A DNA stretch of 64,000 nt. Origin: Amylostereum areolatum. Taxonomy: Eukaryota; Basidiomycota; Agaricomycetes; Russulales; Stereaceae. The position numbers and the translations under genes are program-made. The notes under the pieces were generated by a model. It saw only the letters and a list, made by a program, of their open reading frames with translations. It did no database searches and was not told the origin of the DNA. Of the stretch, positions 33,242 through 45,816 are shown piece after piece. Numbering within the stretch: position 1 is the first letter of the stretch; the number at the start of each line of letters is the position of its first letter. The DNA is taken from positions 124,001 through 188,000 of the forward strand of contig SAXG01000034.1 in NCBI GenBank assembly GCA_012932865.1. The letters are read 5' to 3'.

Positions 33242-35402
33242 ATGGGACCCTTCCTGGAGTATCTCCCGGCACTTCTTTTCTCCATTTTCGCTATCGTCGT
33301 GGGCAAGGCGTACCGCAGACACAGACGTATTGTGGCCTTGACTCCTCCTGGACACAAAACGCTTCCTTTCCTGGGTAACATGCTATCTATACCTGCTCAT
33401 TCCGAGTGGAAGGATTATGCTGCTTGGGGGAAAAAATATCAGAGTTGGTCCATCTTCTCTTCTTAGAAAATGCCGTCGGGATACTGACTGGTGATTCATA
33501 GGCGACCTGATCAGCGTCCGCGCGTTTGGCCACCTCACCATTGTTGTCAACACTCGAAAGGCTTGTGAAGACATTTTCAGGCGCCAAAACTACTCGGACA
33601 GGCCTCAATTGGAGATTGTCAACCTGTACGTGCTCTTTTTTTCAAAGGAGAAATGGCTCTTACCCCAACGGAATTCGTGCAGGTTGGGCTGGGATTGGAA
33701 CACGGGGTTTTTACCATACGGTGACGGGTGGCGCATCCGTCGCAGGTTTTTGCACCGATTTCTTCATACAAAGGCTGTTACGGTCTTCGAGTCTTCCGTG
33801 CACGCAAAAGTCAAGGAGACTATTACGATGATGTACGATGCCCCGGAGCGCTTCAGGGATGCCCTCAGACAGTCAGTTTGTGAACTTCATGTTTGTATGA
33901 CCTGAGCACTGACGATGGCGAAGTGCCGCTGGAGCTGTAGCCATGTCTGTCGCCTATGGATACGATGTTTTGCCTCTAGAGGATAAGTTCCTCGCCATCG
34001 CCGAGAAGTCCGTGCACATGCTCGCGACGTCGACTTTCCCGGCTGCTCAGGCTGTGAATGCCTTCCCGAAACGTACGTCCAAATCGTCCCAAAGTTGACA
34101 TGGCTCAAACTCATTTGTTGTCGTCGACTAGTCAAATATCTTCCGGAGTGGCTTCCCGGAACTCAGTTCCTAGCCTTCGCTAAAGAGTGCCGTAACCTCA
34201 CCGCGCAGATGCGAAACCTGCCACTGGAGTTCGTGAAGCGTGGTATGGTGAGCGTTCCGTTTTGGCGTGTTGGCGTTTGGGTGTAAACTTAATTTTGCTC
34301 AGGATAACGGCACAGCAAGATCATCGATGTCGTCGGAAATGTTGTTGGCCCACGACTTGAAAGGAAGCGAAGAGTACAAGACCGAGATCGTGGAAGATGT
34401 AGCAGGCATTGCCTTTGCAGGTACGAGTGCTTGACGCTTTTTTGTACGTGCTATCTGACATCTTCTTTCTTATACCAAGCCGGAGCAGATACAGTACGGA
34501 CGGCAGCATACTTATATATTTGGTCTGAGCCCTCATGAGACTTCTTTTAGACGGTATCGGCGCTCGTCACCAGCATTTTGGCCCTCACGATGCATCCGTC
34601 CGTTCAGCGTAGAGCACAAGCGGAGATCGACTCTGTGGTTGGCCGTGGTCGCCTGCCAGAGTACAATGAGCGTAACTCTCTCCCGTACGTTACTGCCGTT
34701 TGCAGAGAGGTCCTCCGTTGGAACCCCGTCGCGCCCCTCGGGTTACCCCGCGCATCGATCAAGAATGACGCGTATGACGGGTGGTTCATTCCTGCAGGTA
34801 CTCTGTCGTTCATTTCTAGCTTTCATACGTTTAACGCGCCGGTAGGATCGATGATGATGTACAACACCTGGTAAGGTGAAACACTGCTTCATTTGCGCTG
34901 TTTTGAACATCTTCCCTCGCAGGGCAATTCTTCATGATCCCGATACGTACCCTGATCCAGAGCGATTCTACCCGGAAAGGTTTCTTAATGAAGACGGGAC
35001 GATCAATGACGACGAGGTAGATTTGGCATTTGGGTACGGGCGAAGGTTCGTACATGTCTTATTCTTTCAACTGCCGTCTCACCTGTGCGGTATGGCAGGA
35101 TGTGCTCGGGTGTCCACCTCGCAAATACGACGCTGTGGACCGTGATCGCGTCCGTTCTTGCTACATTCACCATATCGCGTGCCAAGGATAAGTACGGGGA
35201 AAACATACCCATCGATGTTTTATATTCCAGCGGGCTCGTCAGGTGCGTTGAGGGCCTCGGGCCCCACGTTGTATGTCGAACATATCTGATCTGCCATATC
35301 AGCCACCCGTCGCAATTTGACTGTTCCATCCAGCCGAGGGACGCCGAAGCCGTCAAGCTGCTTGAGTCGTTGAAGATATCACAAGTCTGCAGTGAAGTCT
35401 AA
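33242..35402 (+). CDS. Cytochrome P450 monooxygenase (O-methylsterigmatocystin oxidoreductase-like)
   Basis: From ATG at 33242: an N-terminal anchor (LEYLPALLFSIFAIVVGKAY), LTPPGHKTLPFLGNML, AWGKKYGDLISVRAFGHL, FLPYGDGWRIRRRFLHRFL and VAMSVAYGYDVLPLEDKFL. The I-helix is AGADTTVSALVTSILALTMH, the ExxR helix REVLRWNPVAPLGLPR, then PERFYPERFLNED. The heme loop is FGYGRRMCSGVHLAN, split by an intron. It stops at 35400-35402, giving about 510 residues. This pattern fits the CYP64-like P450s that are very numerous in wood-decay basidiomycetes. It is unlike the P450 at 27948 in its hinge and heme-loop wording, so the two are not recent copies. It lies head-to-head with the SDR. Confidence 0.88.
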
Positions 35403-37227
35403 CCATTAATCTTGCCCAGAGTATGATGTACATGTACTTGGAATCTGTAGCTTACATCCTCTTGAGATGCAATCTGATCACGGTGCGGTAGAGAAAAAAG
35501 TACTTCACTGGATGACTTTCCGTAGCCGTCTGGAACGCTTTTCAGACCAGAATCGCGTTCAAAATTTCCCCGAAGGGCCGAAAGGCAGTTTCCCACACCG
35601 GGAGTTTTTGCACCGCGCCGCGGGTATTAAAGAGGACCCAGACTCCTTCCCGCCGCTTCTTCGAGCACCGCCGGTCCCCCCAGATTACGTGAGGGACGAA
35701 ACTAGTGCCAGTCGCTCTTCGAGCTCTAGAGGTGTGGTTAGGTGGTACGGAAAGTCATCCACTATCATCATTACGATTGACGCAAATTTCACATTCCATT
35801 TGAGAACGGGAACTGTAGCGAGTGAAGGGGGCTAGGGACCATAATCCAGAGATCATAGTTCTGGAACGAGACGAGCCATCCGAGTCGATGATAGATTTCC
35901 CGGGATGCTTCAAATCCACGGTGACCCCTGCCGAAACCACAACTGCGTCGTTCTACTATAGATTGTAGTTAGTACACGCCTTAAACAAGAAGTAATACCA
36001 CGCCCGTCGGGGTACGTCTGGACTCTGTAGGATCGAGGGATGTCGCCCAGCTTACATAACGGAATTGGTCAGGGCAAAACAACGTCGAGTTACCGATTCT
36101 CCGCCGTTCGACGGCAATGACCATCGAGGAAAATAACGCGATTTTTTGAGCGATACACGTCCTATCACAGACGCTATAAGAGTAGAGCGACAGTCTTTGA
36201 TCGAAGGTATGTTAAACTGAGCGCAACGAAAGGCGAGAAGACGACGGCCCGGGACTTAAAGGGGGAGAGACGGTTGGGTGGTTCGTGGCAAGTTCGTGGC
36301 ACGTGCGCTTCCCGGGTTCTATATCCTCGTCCGAAGATGTCCACGGGAAGAATGAGGTCGGGGAAATAGGGATGTCATGGTTTGTGCCACGCGCACCATC
36401 ATCTCGGAGCGTCTCCCCTGTCCACGGGCAGTGCTGTAACGGAGAGAGTGACACCACTCTTGTTGTGGGCGGATTGTGGGTAACCTTTAGTACTCGTAGA
36501 CGCTGTGCGGAAGAAGTCGATGAGCGCTCGCGCTCAGCGCCAGCGCTCACGTTTCCAGACTTTGGTGCGCGCGGTTTTATGCGGTCGTGGGAAAGTACTT
36601 AACCTCATTGGAAACTTACTTCGGTCCCGTTGGTCCCGTAACTTATGGTGCCTCAAGCTCAAGGCCTCAATATCAATATCCAATACCGTGACCGCGCTCG
36701 GATTCCGCGGGTGTGCACCTGTGTGCACTCCAAGTGCACCCCGGGCCCTTGCCCGACTCGTGAGTGCGTCTATGTCATCATCGTATCGGAACAGAATAAT
36801 GAACCTTCTGTTCGCATGCAGACTTGAGTCCATCCGACTTCCGTATCACGCGAGCCGGTCAGGTATTCAACTAGCCGTCCGTTATCGACACCCCGTCGAC
36901 GCCGCGCTACAGGGGCGGCGGAGCCACACTTGACATGAAGGATACTGTCCGAAAAACACGGGCTCTCGAGATGTTGACTAGCGCTGAGCAGCGTGCGGCA
37001 AGTACGTACCAGTTTACCAACATGCACTGCGATCCCATCCTGAACTTCCGTCACTGTGCTGACCGCCAGTGACTCGGGTCCTGACGGTTTCTCGTCATCC
37101 CGCGGGCGACACGGGAACTTAGAAAACTTCGAACGGTGTCGAGGATCCAAAGAATAGGAACAAATACGCCCGAAGCAATGGATATATGTGCTAGTAGGAG
37201 GACACAGCGGTTGTAGCTCATCATCCC
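35403..37227. other. 1.8-kb region upstream of the decarboxylase gene, no recognised gene
   Basis: Open frames on both strands are short or without family resemblance. A minus-strand frame at 37051-37251 has one membrane-like run but overlaps the decarboxylase start. Possible regulatory sequence includes the three GTGCAC sites at 36713-36739. A repeated GTTCGTGGCA with CACGTG lies near 36282-36306. Confidence 0.5.
36713..36739. promoter_or_regulatory. Three GTGCAC palindromes at helical-turn spacing
   Basis: GTGCAC occurs at 36713, 36723 and 36734, that is 10 and 11 bp apart, about 490 bp before the decarboxylase ATG. Regular spacing on one DNA face suggests a protein-binding array. No factor can be named. 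Confidence 0.35.
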
Positions 37228-40200
37228 ATGCCTTCCACTTGTCATTCGCAAGAATCCCTACCGTTGACGACCGTTTCGAGGACATCTACTGATGATTCAT
37301 CCGCATGCACACTCGATGATACAGTCGGTGTCGACTCATCTCTCCGAGGCATTCACCCTGCCATTAGCTCCTGGTTCCTTGGCCCTAAGGCTGAAAATGG
37401 GGACGCGCTCAACAACTATGTCAGCACCATTCTCAAGGATCTCGTCGACTTCAGGCGCAAGTATGCTCCCGAAGATGAGGTGAAAGGCCTATTATTCTTC
37501 TTCCAACACTGAAAGCTCATCATCATTCAGGAATTCATTTCTGCGGCCACGATGTCATCCCCTTCGTTTATCGAGAACGCTTCCAAGTTGAAAGCGACGG
37601 TGGATTTTCTGTCTGATTTTCTTCCCCAGCACAGTGTGCCGTTCTACTCCCCGCGGTACATGGCATACATGGCTAACGAGGTCTCCTTACCCGCGATCCT
37701 TGGCAATTTGATGGCATCGCTTTATAACCAAAACAACCTCGCTCCCCAAGGTGGTCCCCTGACGACTGTAATCGAATTCGACGTCGGTCAGCAGCTGTGT
37801 AAGATGTTAGGGTTTTCCGTGACGCGGTCGAAGGAATCCTCTAGAACAGCGCCCACCGCGTGGGGACACATTACATGCGATGGTTCCGTGGCAAACACGG
37901 AGGCTATGTGGTGAGTGGGAATATCTCAACTTGAATGTGCTTCGCGGGAGAAGTCAGTAACTCATGATGCGTTCGTTCATTCTTACAGGGCTGGTACGTT
38001 TCCAGTCGTGGCGAAACACGAGCAAGAAAGCTGATCAAAACTATTGTAGCTCGAAACCTCAAATATTATCCTCTTTCGTTGAAGATGGCAGTGGATCACG
38101 AGCCTCCCGTCGCCATCTTGGCCACACGGCTCGAAATTTGTCTCTGCCACGGAGGAACAAAACCTTTGTCGCAGTGCACAGCATGGGATCTCCTCAATCT
38201 CACGTCGCACGAGATCCTTGACCTTCCGTCTCGGATATGCGCGCAGTTCGGCTGGTCAATGCAAGGTCTTCAGGAAATTCTCAAAAAATACCTCATACAG
38301 ACTACCGGTAAGGATGAGCTGGAGCGGTATTTTGCTATCCAGAGTCCGGCCCAGTTCATGGTCAGCAAAGCTTCGCACTACTCGTGGCCGAAAGGGGCTG
38401 GTAAGTGACGCGTCCCTCCTATTCCCTACAGTTCGGAATTATTCAACGAAATGCTAGCTTTAACTGGCGTCGGATCGCAAAATGTCATAGGTGTTCCCGT
38501 CGATGACCAGGCCAGACTCGACTGTAATGCGCTAGAAGGAATTCTGGATGGTTGCCTGAGCCGTCGTCAACCGGTGTACGGAGTCATCTTGACGATCGGA
38601 ACTACCGAACATGGTGCCGTCGACTCTATCTCACAGGTCATCGCCATGCGAGAAAGATGCCGAGATATGGGCTTATCATTTCTGATACACGCGGATGCTG
38701 CCTGGGGTGGCTATTTCACGTCGATGCTCGTCCCCGAGCCGGAGCATACGCGCAACAAGGATGCTTTGGATGACCCTCTTATGTTCGTGAACCCTTATAC
38801 TGAACGCGAGCTTCGCCATCTACGCTTCGCCGATTCCATCACTGTCGACCCTCACAAGAGCGGCTATATCGCTTTTCCCGCGGGCGGTCTCTGTTACAGA
38901 GATGGCCGGCTGCGACATCTCTTGACATGGACTAGTCCAGTGCTCGGTTCACCCAAGGAAGACGCGTCTAGAATCGGTGTTTACGGCGTCGAGGGAAGGT
39001 CGGTCCTCCGCATGCAGTCTTTCTGTGCAGTCTTTCTGATCAGTCTGATCACGCAGCAAGTCAGGCGCTCCACCCGTAGCAGCGTGGATGAGCCACGAAG
39101 TCATAGGGTTGCACAAGGGAGGATACGGCCTCATACTAGGACAAGTTGTATTCAACGCAATCCGAGTATGCCCTTCAGAATTCACTGTTGCTCATATTAA
39201 CGTCCATTTTAGATGTACGCGCATTGGGCGACTATGTCCATCGATCATTCGGAACTCCTCGTGGTCCCTTTTGTCATGCTTCCTAGCGAAAGGCGCCAAG
39301 GTTCCTCGGATACAGATATCGACGCGGAAAGACGCCTCGTCCGGGATCTCGTCCTCACGCGAACGAGTGAGGAGCTTTCAAAGGATCCACGAGCACGGAT
39401 GCTCGTGCAGGCGCTAGGTCCCGACCTTGCTGTAAACGCCTTCGCGTGTAACTTCCGCATCGATGGCAAGATAAACCAGGACATTTCCGAAGCAAATCTC
39501 CTGAACGAGCGCATATACGACAGACTTTCGTTCAGCAAGTTGACGGACGACCTTAACAATTGCAAACTTATACTCATGTCTTCCGTATTGTGTCAGAAGG
39601 AGTATCGCGACTGCTTAACGAAATTTAAGCGGCGTCTGGGCCTCGCGGGAGACGCAGACCTGCGCGTTTTGGTCAACGTACCTATGTCTCCCTTCGCGTG
39701 CAAGGCGGCCTTCGACAATACACTGGCCGAAGCATTCATGAAGGTCGCCGAAGAAGAGGCAGCGGTACGTTTATGTCTTCCACATACCCCTCGAGCCCCC
39801 TGCCCACACATACAACAGGTATCAGTCGGCCGCAACACAACCACCCCCCGTCCTTCACGCATTCGTTCTGCAAGGGAACAGTGACGGTCTAGTACACTTA
39901 GTTCATTTGCCCTGCTTTGGTGCAGCAAGTCAACGCGCACAAATTATCCTGAGCGGTGAATTATCTGGCGACGTATCAAGCGTCTACCGTGAAGCGCGCA
40001 TGAACGACCCCTGCTCAGTATTCATCGCGACTTCTATGGAACGCATCCACCTCTCCTCATTTTACAGTTGCACATCAATGAGGGTGTCTATATCGAAACT
40101 CGGAGAGGAAGGGTACGCATCTATAATGAATGGTTTATGGCATGGAACTGACAACCATATTCAAGGCTCAAGGTTGTCTGCGAGGGAAACCTCGTCCGAG

Positions 40201-40808
40201 TGACAACAATCAAAATTCGAGACTTATCCTCTCGCTTCCTCAACACGTCTTATCCCTCGCGAATGCCCTTCTACTTGTACGGAAGGTGGGAAGATATACA
40301 CCTGGACCACATCGTTCTCCGGGCCCCAAACGCGCAGATAACAGCCACCAGTGTCGGTCTTCATTTGGAAGAGGGAGACCAGGAGGTTGTCTCCGAAGGG
40401 CTCAAACAGGGCCTGGTGGCCATCGCGAGTGGACATTCAGAGCATCTCATGCAGCCATTTACCACAGAAAATGCCTCGCAACTCTTCCGCTCAAATGCCG
40501 AGATCGAGATCGACATATACGAGGACAATTCCTCTTACACCGGGTCCAGTGGTGCCTTCGATGACGCCCCGGCGGGTCGCATAGCTCACGGAACGATCAC
40601 GTTGGGGAAGTGCGTTTTCGTGGACGCGTACATGATCAACGCCGACAACCCGCCGTTCTCCCATGTATCACCTGTTCGGTCGGAGGGGGAGCTGCAGGTG
40701 CAAGATCACCCCATATTTCGTGGGGACATGGTCCCACGGGTGAGCACGGACGATCAGCTTAGCTGGCGCAAGCCATGGGACGATGCACTCGCGTCACGTA
40801 TACCATGA
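37228..40808 (+). CDS. PLP-dependent aromatic amino acid decarboxylase with C-terminal appendage (ncAAAD-like)
   Basis: Group II PLP decarboxylases turn aromatic amino acids into amines. From ATG at 37228: FRRKYAPEDE, FYSPRYMAYMANEVSLPAIL, LYNQNNLAPQGGPLTT, GHITCDGSVANTEAMW and SKASHYSWPKGA (cofactor-stacking His). Then come LTIGTTEHGAVDSI, HADAAWGGYFTS (Asp for the pyridine N), SITVDPHKSGYIAFPAG (Schiff-base Lys) and GSKSGAPPVAAWMSHEVIGL. After the catalytic part about 300 more residues follow (VLHAFVLQGNSDGLVHLVHL, LKVVCEGNLVRVTTIKIRDL, MPFYLYGRWEDIHLDHIVL) up to the stop at 40806-40808. This makes about 950-1000 residues, twice a plain decarboxylase. The layout matches the non-canonical, calcium-responsive AAAD described from a Psilocybe species. 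The amino acid used cannot be read from sequence. Frame breaks near 39000, 39770 and 40020-40170 are introns. Confidence 0.85.
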
Positions 40809-41079
40809 AGACGGCTATATTGTAACTTGTACTTTCATAGAGGAATCATACTGAGTACGTCAGCGTATCAGCGGTGGGAGGCATGAAACCAAGCTACCTT
40901 AGGTCTTCGTCCGGAACTGGATCTGAAGATAAAGAAAGACCGGATATTGTGCGATCTGCCGTATCGTTCCCAGATTTTCGTATTCGTACTCGACACCAGT
41001 GGACATGCTGTGTACTTCCTACCACAAGTCACCCGCAGCCTATGACACAGTACATTCTGCAAGGTATATCCCTCGTTAT

Positions 41080-43014
41080 CTATACAGCAGTTTCGCATTC
41101 GATGGTCGATATCATCCCTCGGTGGTGATAGACTTTGACAATCCGGAGGCCGGCCTCCGTAACGACCTTCGTCCATTCAAGCTGTGTAGATTTTCAGTTT
41201 GATACACCAGCGTAGACCCGTAGGACATACGTATGTCCGCTCGTGCGCATTTAGCACACCCATCATATGCACGCCAAGAGCAAGCGGCATTTTGGAAGAC
41301 ATTCCGAAGTTGGAGGGGATGTGAGCCGGTGGCGTCAGCCTTTGGTATGTATTCTGGCCTTTCAGGTTATCCAGTGTGACGGGGTGTACGTCGCCAGGCG
41401 CTCTTTCTGAGACGATGTTCGGGGACGACACGGCCTCAAGAATTAGAACCTTCGACTAGAAAATGTCAGACAGAGGTGCGTGGCGTCATGATTGCGGGCC
41501 TGCTCACCGTCGGCGATGCAACCGATGCAATATTCTTCAAAATTGTGATCTGGAGAGAAAACACGTCAGACCTTTCCAGGTAGAGTGAACCGCCCATTTT
41601 ATCCACGCACGCAACTGTCGTCGGACCAGTTGTGCCTGTATACACCGTGCGTTTAGCATGATTCGAGGAAGTCAGTGAGGAGGTACGTACAGTATATGGC
41701 GAAGGATATAAACGTGCTCGTCTCCGCGACGTGGTTGGACATCGAACAGGTCGACTGACTCGGCTAAGATCCTCCCCGCCTTGAACGCGGTATACGCGTT
41801 TCGCTCGATATTTGCTTGTGCATCTAAAGTGACCTCGGGGAGGTCTTGGACGATAAAGGTACTATGAGAAAGACTAAAAGTCTTGTAAATCAGCGCATCC
41901 TAGGCGAGTTCTGAGGGTGAATAAGCCTACACTTCTGACAGATATATCGAAAGGTTTCCTTGCCCTCCAGCACAGTCGACAAGTTTCCACGAGTCGAACC
42001 GCTGCCACGGAAAGTCTTCAATTGTCGAAGATCGATATGCATCGCCAATAGCCTGTCGGTGGAGTAAAGTAGTAGGTATGTATACGAAAACATTTTTGAC
42101 GTGAGAAGTCTCACCTGAATTGACTGCGACCAGGTAACTCTCTCCTCGGGATGTTCATTCATCCAAGCAAATAGCGTTAGCGACGTGTCGTAGGCAATTT
42201 GGAACGCCGTTTCATCGGCTTTACGAGAATGACTCCACTCTGGGTGGGTCATATGGGCCATTAGTGCTTGAGAAATTTGCGGCTTCCCAGGTGTCCTTTT
42301 GGGTGAGGAGGGTCAACGCCGGTGACAATAAGGGAGGAGGAGCTTACATGGCCCATTTTCTCCCATTGTGGCCCTCCTGGAGCTCCAACGCCGCTCGCGT
42401 CAGCGCGAACGTTCCCTCCTTCACTTCGCATAACCATCCCTGAGATGCGAGGTACCGAAGAACGGCGGTGAGCTTCAACGCGTCCATGCCAAGTTGTCTC
42501 TGCATGTCGTGCACGTCCATGCCAATGTTGATGATCGATGGGGCTGAAAGGCGATCCACGAGACCTGTCTTTACCAGAATATCCAGACAAGCAGCGTCGT
42601 AGACGGTGAAGGACTGTTCGACAATTTTCTCGAAAGGATATTGGACGAGATTCTTGAGTTGTCCCTGGGAGCAGGTGGCCATTGAGTCTGTGAGTGAGTG
42701 TGAGCATGGTAAACCCACTTACGATAGACGCTACCAACACAGTGCGCCACGCGTGAGCATTCAATATTCAACGAATGCGCATGAGTAAGGAAGTGGCTCG
42801 TACCTATTAGCAGCCGTCTAGCCTCGTACAGACGCGGCGGACACTGAAAATTGGCTTCATCCATTGGGTGTCTCATAGACGCCGAGGACGATAGCTGAGG
42901 CAAACCATGCCTCGTGAGTTCATCTCGAAGGGCATCCAAAGCCTGGTTGAGAACGTCTTGGAGATGGTCGATCTCTGAAGCTTGAAGGCCTTCCGTGACT
43001 GGTGGCAGAGGCAT
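41080..43014 (-). CDS. SAM-dependent O-methyltransferase
   Basis: This transfers a methyl group from SAM to a hydroxyl. From ATG at 43014: a helical N-terminus (EIDHLQDVLNQALDALRDEL), then the dimerisation/winged-helix part (YDAACLDILVKTGLVDRL, LGMDALKLTAVLRYLASQGW). Next are WSQSIQAIGDAYRSS, DSWKLVDCAGGQGNLSIYL (SAM motif I), STFIVQDLPEVTLDAQANI, DEHVYILRHILHNWSDDSCV (catalytic His region) and SKVLILEAVSSPN. The last exon ends RGMISTIECETAV at 41080. Length is about 450-480 residues, in line with fungal caffeate-like/sterigmatocystin-type OMTs. It is on the same strand as the halogenase behind it, 542 bp apart. A phenolic or halophenolic substrate is plausible from context only. Confidence 0.85.
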
Positions 43015-43556
43015 TATGGAGAGTAGATGAGAGGGTCGTCGAAACAACCGGTCAGAGTGAGAGAGGGAACTGGGCAGGAAACGTAGGCGGCGTCGTCTGG
43101 GTGCATCATGGACGGACTCGAGCTGTAAATAAGGCAATTTGCTATAGCGCTCATCGTGTCGGGTGTTTGGCGCGCCCTCCCGATCTGGATCTTGCGCCAG
43201 TACTCGGTAACCTTTAGTAACTTTATGGAACAATTCCCGACCGGCGACGACCAGAGGCTCGGGTGCAAGGCGCCGAAGGCTTGAAGCTTGAAAACCGGCT
43301 GTTCTCGCCCTACGGGTATTTAAATTAATCGGATCCCGTACATGCTGATAGAGCGGCGAGTCGTCGGCTAGAAGGGGGAAACTCATTTGATTGCATTTCG
43401 TACACGACTCGGAATTCCCTCCTAGGCTCCTAGGACACAACTTGAAATATGTAAAATCTCCAGAGAGATACGCATGAAGGACATCAGAATTCTAGTGACG
43501 AAGAACATGATTTGTGATTGCTGAATGTTGGATTGAACGAACGCTGTGGTCAGGCA
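43015..43556. other. Intergenic region between halogenase end and OMT start
   Basis: About 540 bp, which should hold the OMT promoter. No gene, repeat or clear TATA box near the start was seen. Confidence 0.55.
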
Positions 43557-45723
43557 TCAAACGTGAAGAACCTGGGTGCTGGCAAGGAGACCAAGCTCTC
43601 CTTGCGTTATACAGGGTACGAATCCTGCGAAAGTCTCGTGGACGAAGTGGTTTCCCACATCGTAGACCGCATGGACGGGCTTTCGGGCGTTGATTTCGCT
43701 CAGAACGTGAAACGCGTCTTCGTCGCCCGTTGCTACAACGCGTGCGATGTCCTCTGGGAGTAAAACCGGGCCCTTCATGTCCGTGAGACTTGGGTCTACA
43801 CGCTTCGCGACATCTGCGTGCATCGCCGGAGTCGTAGGGGCGAACACAGCGGAACAGAGATGCATGGCCTTCTGCACTGCGTCTTCAGTAAGCTTTTCTT
43901 CGCTGATATCGCCTGCCCCTCTAAGAACTAGACGCGATGATTAAAAAGAGGGGTCTCGGGCATTGAAAACAGTGAGAGGGGGCGTACTGGGACGAAGCAG
44001 ATCGAATGCACGATCGAAGTTTCCCTCGTCGACGTCCTGAAGAACAGGTACATTCTGAGCTTGAATCTGGCGGTATGCTCCCAACACAACCACAAGGAAA
44101 CTACAATGACGCCATGAGTATCCGAGATTTAGGACATATGTTTAAGCATACCGAGTATAGGCCGTGCCAGTCTTCAGATTGTGAAACACTATCGCTTGTT
44201 CCTCGGTGCATTGGCCGCGGATCGATGCTGAAATCGAACACGCAGCGGAAAGCGCACTCGTGAATGCCAAATGCACACCAGACGAGAAGAATGGGTCGAT
44301 GAATGCTTCTCGATCATCAGCATGTGACGTATGTAGGCGGTGATATCAAACGCACCGGCAGCATCGCCAACCATGCGATATCCAGTTCCTGCGTTGCTAG
44401 ACGCCGAGTAGCTGTAGTCGCTGGCTGACTTCACTTGTGACACGAGGGATGCATGTTGCAAAAGCTTGTGGAGATTCGGAACAAAGCGAAGCTGGCTATG
44501 GTAGTGCTCCGCGAGCGTCACGCATCCCGCCTGGACGCGCAGATCATTCTTTTTGGCGACGCTCGATGCTTCGCTCATGACAAAGCCCACGGAGACAGTA
44601 CCATCGTGGAGTGGAATATACCAAGCCCAGCCGGACTCATCTAAGTGTAAAAACGTTAATTTATATTCACGAGCAAGCGAGCCTGACCAACCTGTCAAGG
44701 CCTCGAACCACGGTGCATCATGGCGTTCTGTTCCAGGGGCATAAACGCCGCCACCTTTCCAGTATCCCCAGCACGCTACATTCTTGAGACTCGAATTGAA
44801 CGTCCGGTTGTGAAGGTACTGAGTAGACATCATTCCCGCACGGCCTGATGCGTCGATGAGCCACTTGAATCGAGTCATACCCTCCACGCCGGCCTTCGTC
44901 TTCCATTTGCAGGCGGTTGGTCTCCCGCTGTAATCCGCGTCTTCGAACAAGATCGAGGTGACTTTGGTATCTTCGAAGACCCGCACTCCACAGGAAGCGG
45001 CATACTTGAGAAGTGCATCGTCGAACTCGGATCTAATCTGTTCGCCAGTGAGCCTTTGCAGCCTCAAACAAGGGTTGATACGCACGACATTCCAGGTTAC
45101 GGACCCAGATTCTAGCGATGAGAAGTCTGTATCTATATACATTCGATTATAAGTACGGTGTCAAGGGTTTCATTCAAGGGTTTCATTCAAGCGCACTCAC
45201 ATCCTTCACGACTATACTGATTGAACTTCACGGCGGCGCCGGGCTGGCAAAGTGCGACGTCAACTATACAGAATACACTAGCAATAAGTGCGATTGTTCA
45301 CCTTGATTTTAAATCCCTTCTCCTGTATCATCTTTTCGGCGCCGATGAATGAAAGGTAGTGGGGAATAGATGGTAGCAAGCTTTCACCGATGTGGTACCT
45401 GTAGAGAGACGTTGCATCGTACACGCGTTTAGTGAAGTTTTCAATGTCTATACCTGGGAAACCGATCGCGCTCGAGCAAAACGACGTCAAATCCCTCTGA
45501 AAAGAGCATGGTTTGGATTAATGATTGCTAAACATAACGCGCTCTAAGTTTTACCTCGGGCGAGAAGGGTGGACGCATAAGACCCAGCCGGCCCTCCGCC
45601 AATAACGAGGATACTGGTTTTCTGAGGCTATATTCGGAAAGTGTGTTTTAGCTTAGTACATATAGCGTTTGTTCCACCTACAATAGTGAATCCGCTGGGG
45701 ACGAAATTCGTTGTAGGAGACAT
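43557..45723 (-). CDS. Flavin-dependent halogenase
   Basis: These enzymes use FADH2, O2 and halide to halogenate aromatic rings. From ATG at 45723 the exons give SILVIGGGPAGSYASTLLAR (GxGxxG), FDVVLLERDRFPRYHIGESL, LPSIPHYLSFIGAEKMIQEK, GAAVKFNQYSREGYTDF, WNVVRINPCLRLQ, FKWLIDASGRAGMMS and WAWYIPLHDGTVSVGFV. The last holds the WxWxIP halogenase signature. Then come YRMVGDAAGAFIDPFFSSGV and a C-terminal helical domain ending STQVLHV at 43557. Length is about 550 residues. The wording GESLLPSI..IGAEK and IDPFFSSGVHLA is that of fungal phenol-type halogenases such as the Armillaria melleolide halogenases, which act on free small aromatics. The gene looks intact. Confidence 0.9.
45161..45186. repeat. 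13-bp tandem duplication in a halogenase intron
   Basis: TCAAGGGTTTCAT is present twice in a row and begins a third time, inside the intron between the exons coding SREG and YTDF. Confidence 0.7.
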
Positions 45724-45808
45724 AGCTGCAAATGTTGAGAGAAGATAAGAGAATCCCTGCCACGGTGGTAGCACGCTGGGTTGTTCCATCCTTCGCGCAC
45801 AACGCACC

Positions 45809-45816
45809 TATTTATA
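45809..45816 (-). promoter_or_regulatory. TATA box of the halogenase gene
   Basis: The minus strand reads GGGTATAAATAGG about 86 bp before the ATG at 45723, a good match in sequence and position to a core promoter. Confidence 0.4.

Noticed and set aside
36770..37285. 171-codon minus-strand frame overlapping the decarboxylase start
   Set aside because: Only one weak hydrophobic run and no family match; the overlap with a well-supported gene makes it doubtful.
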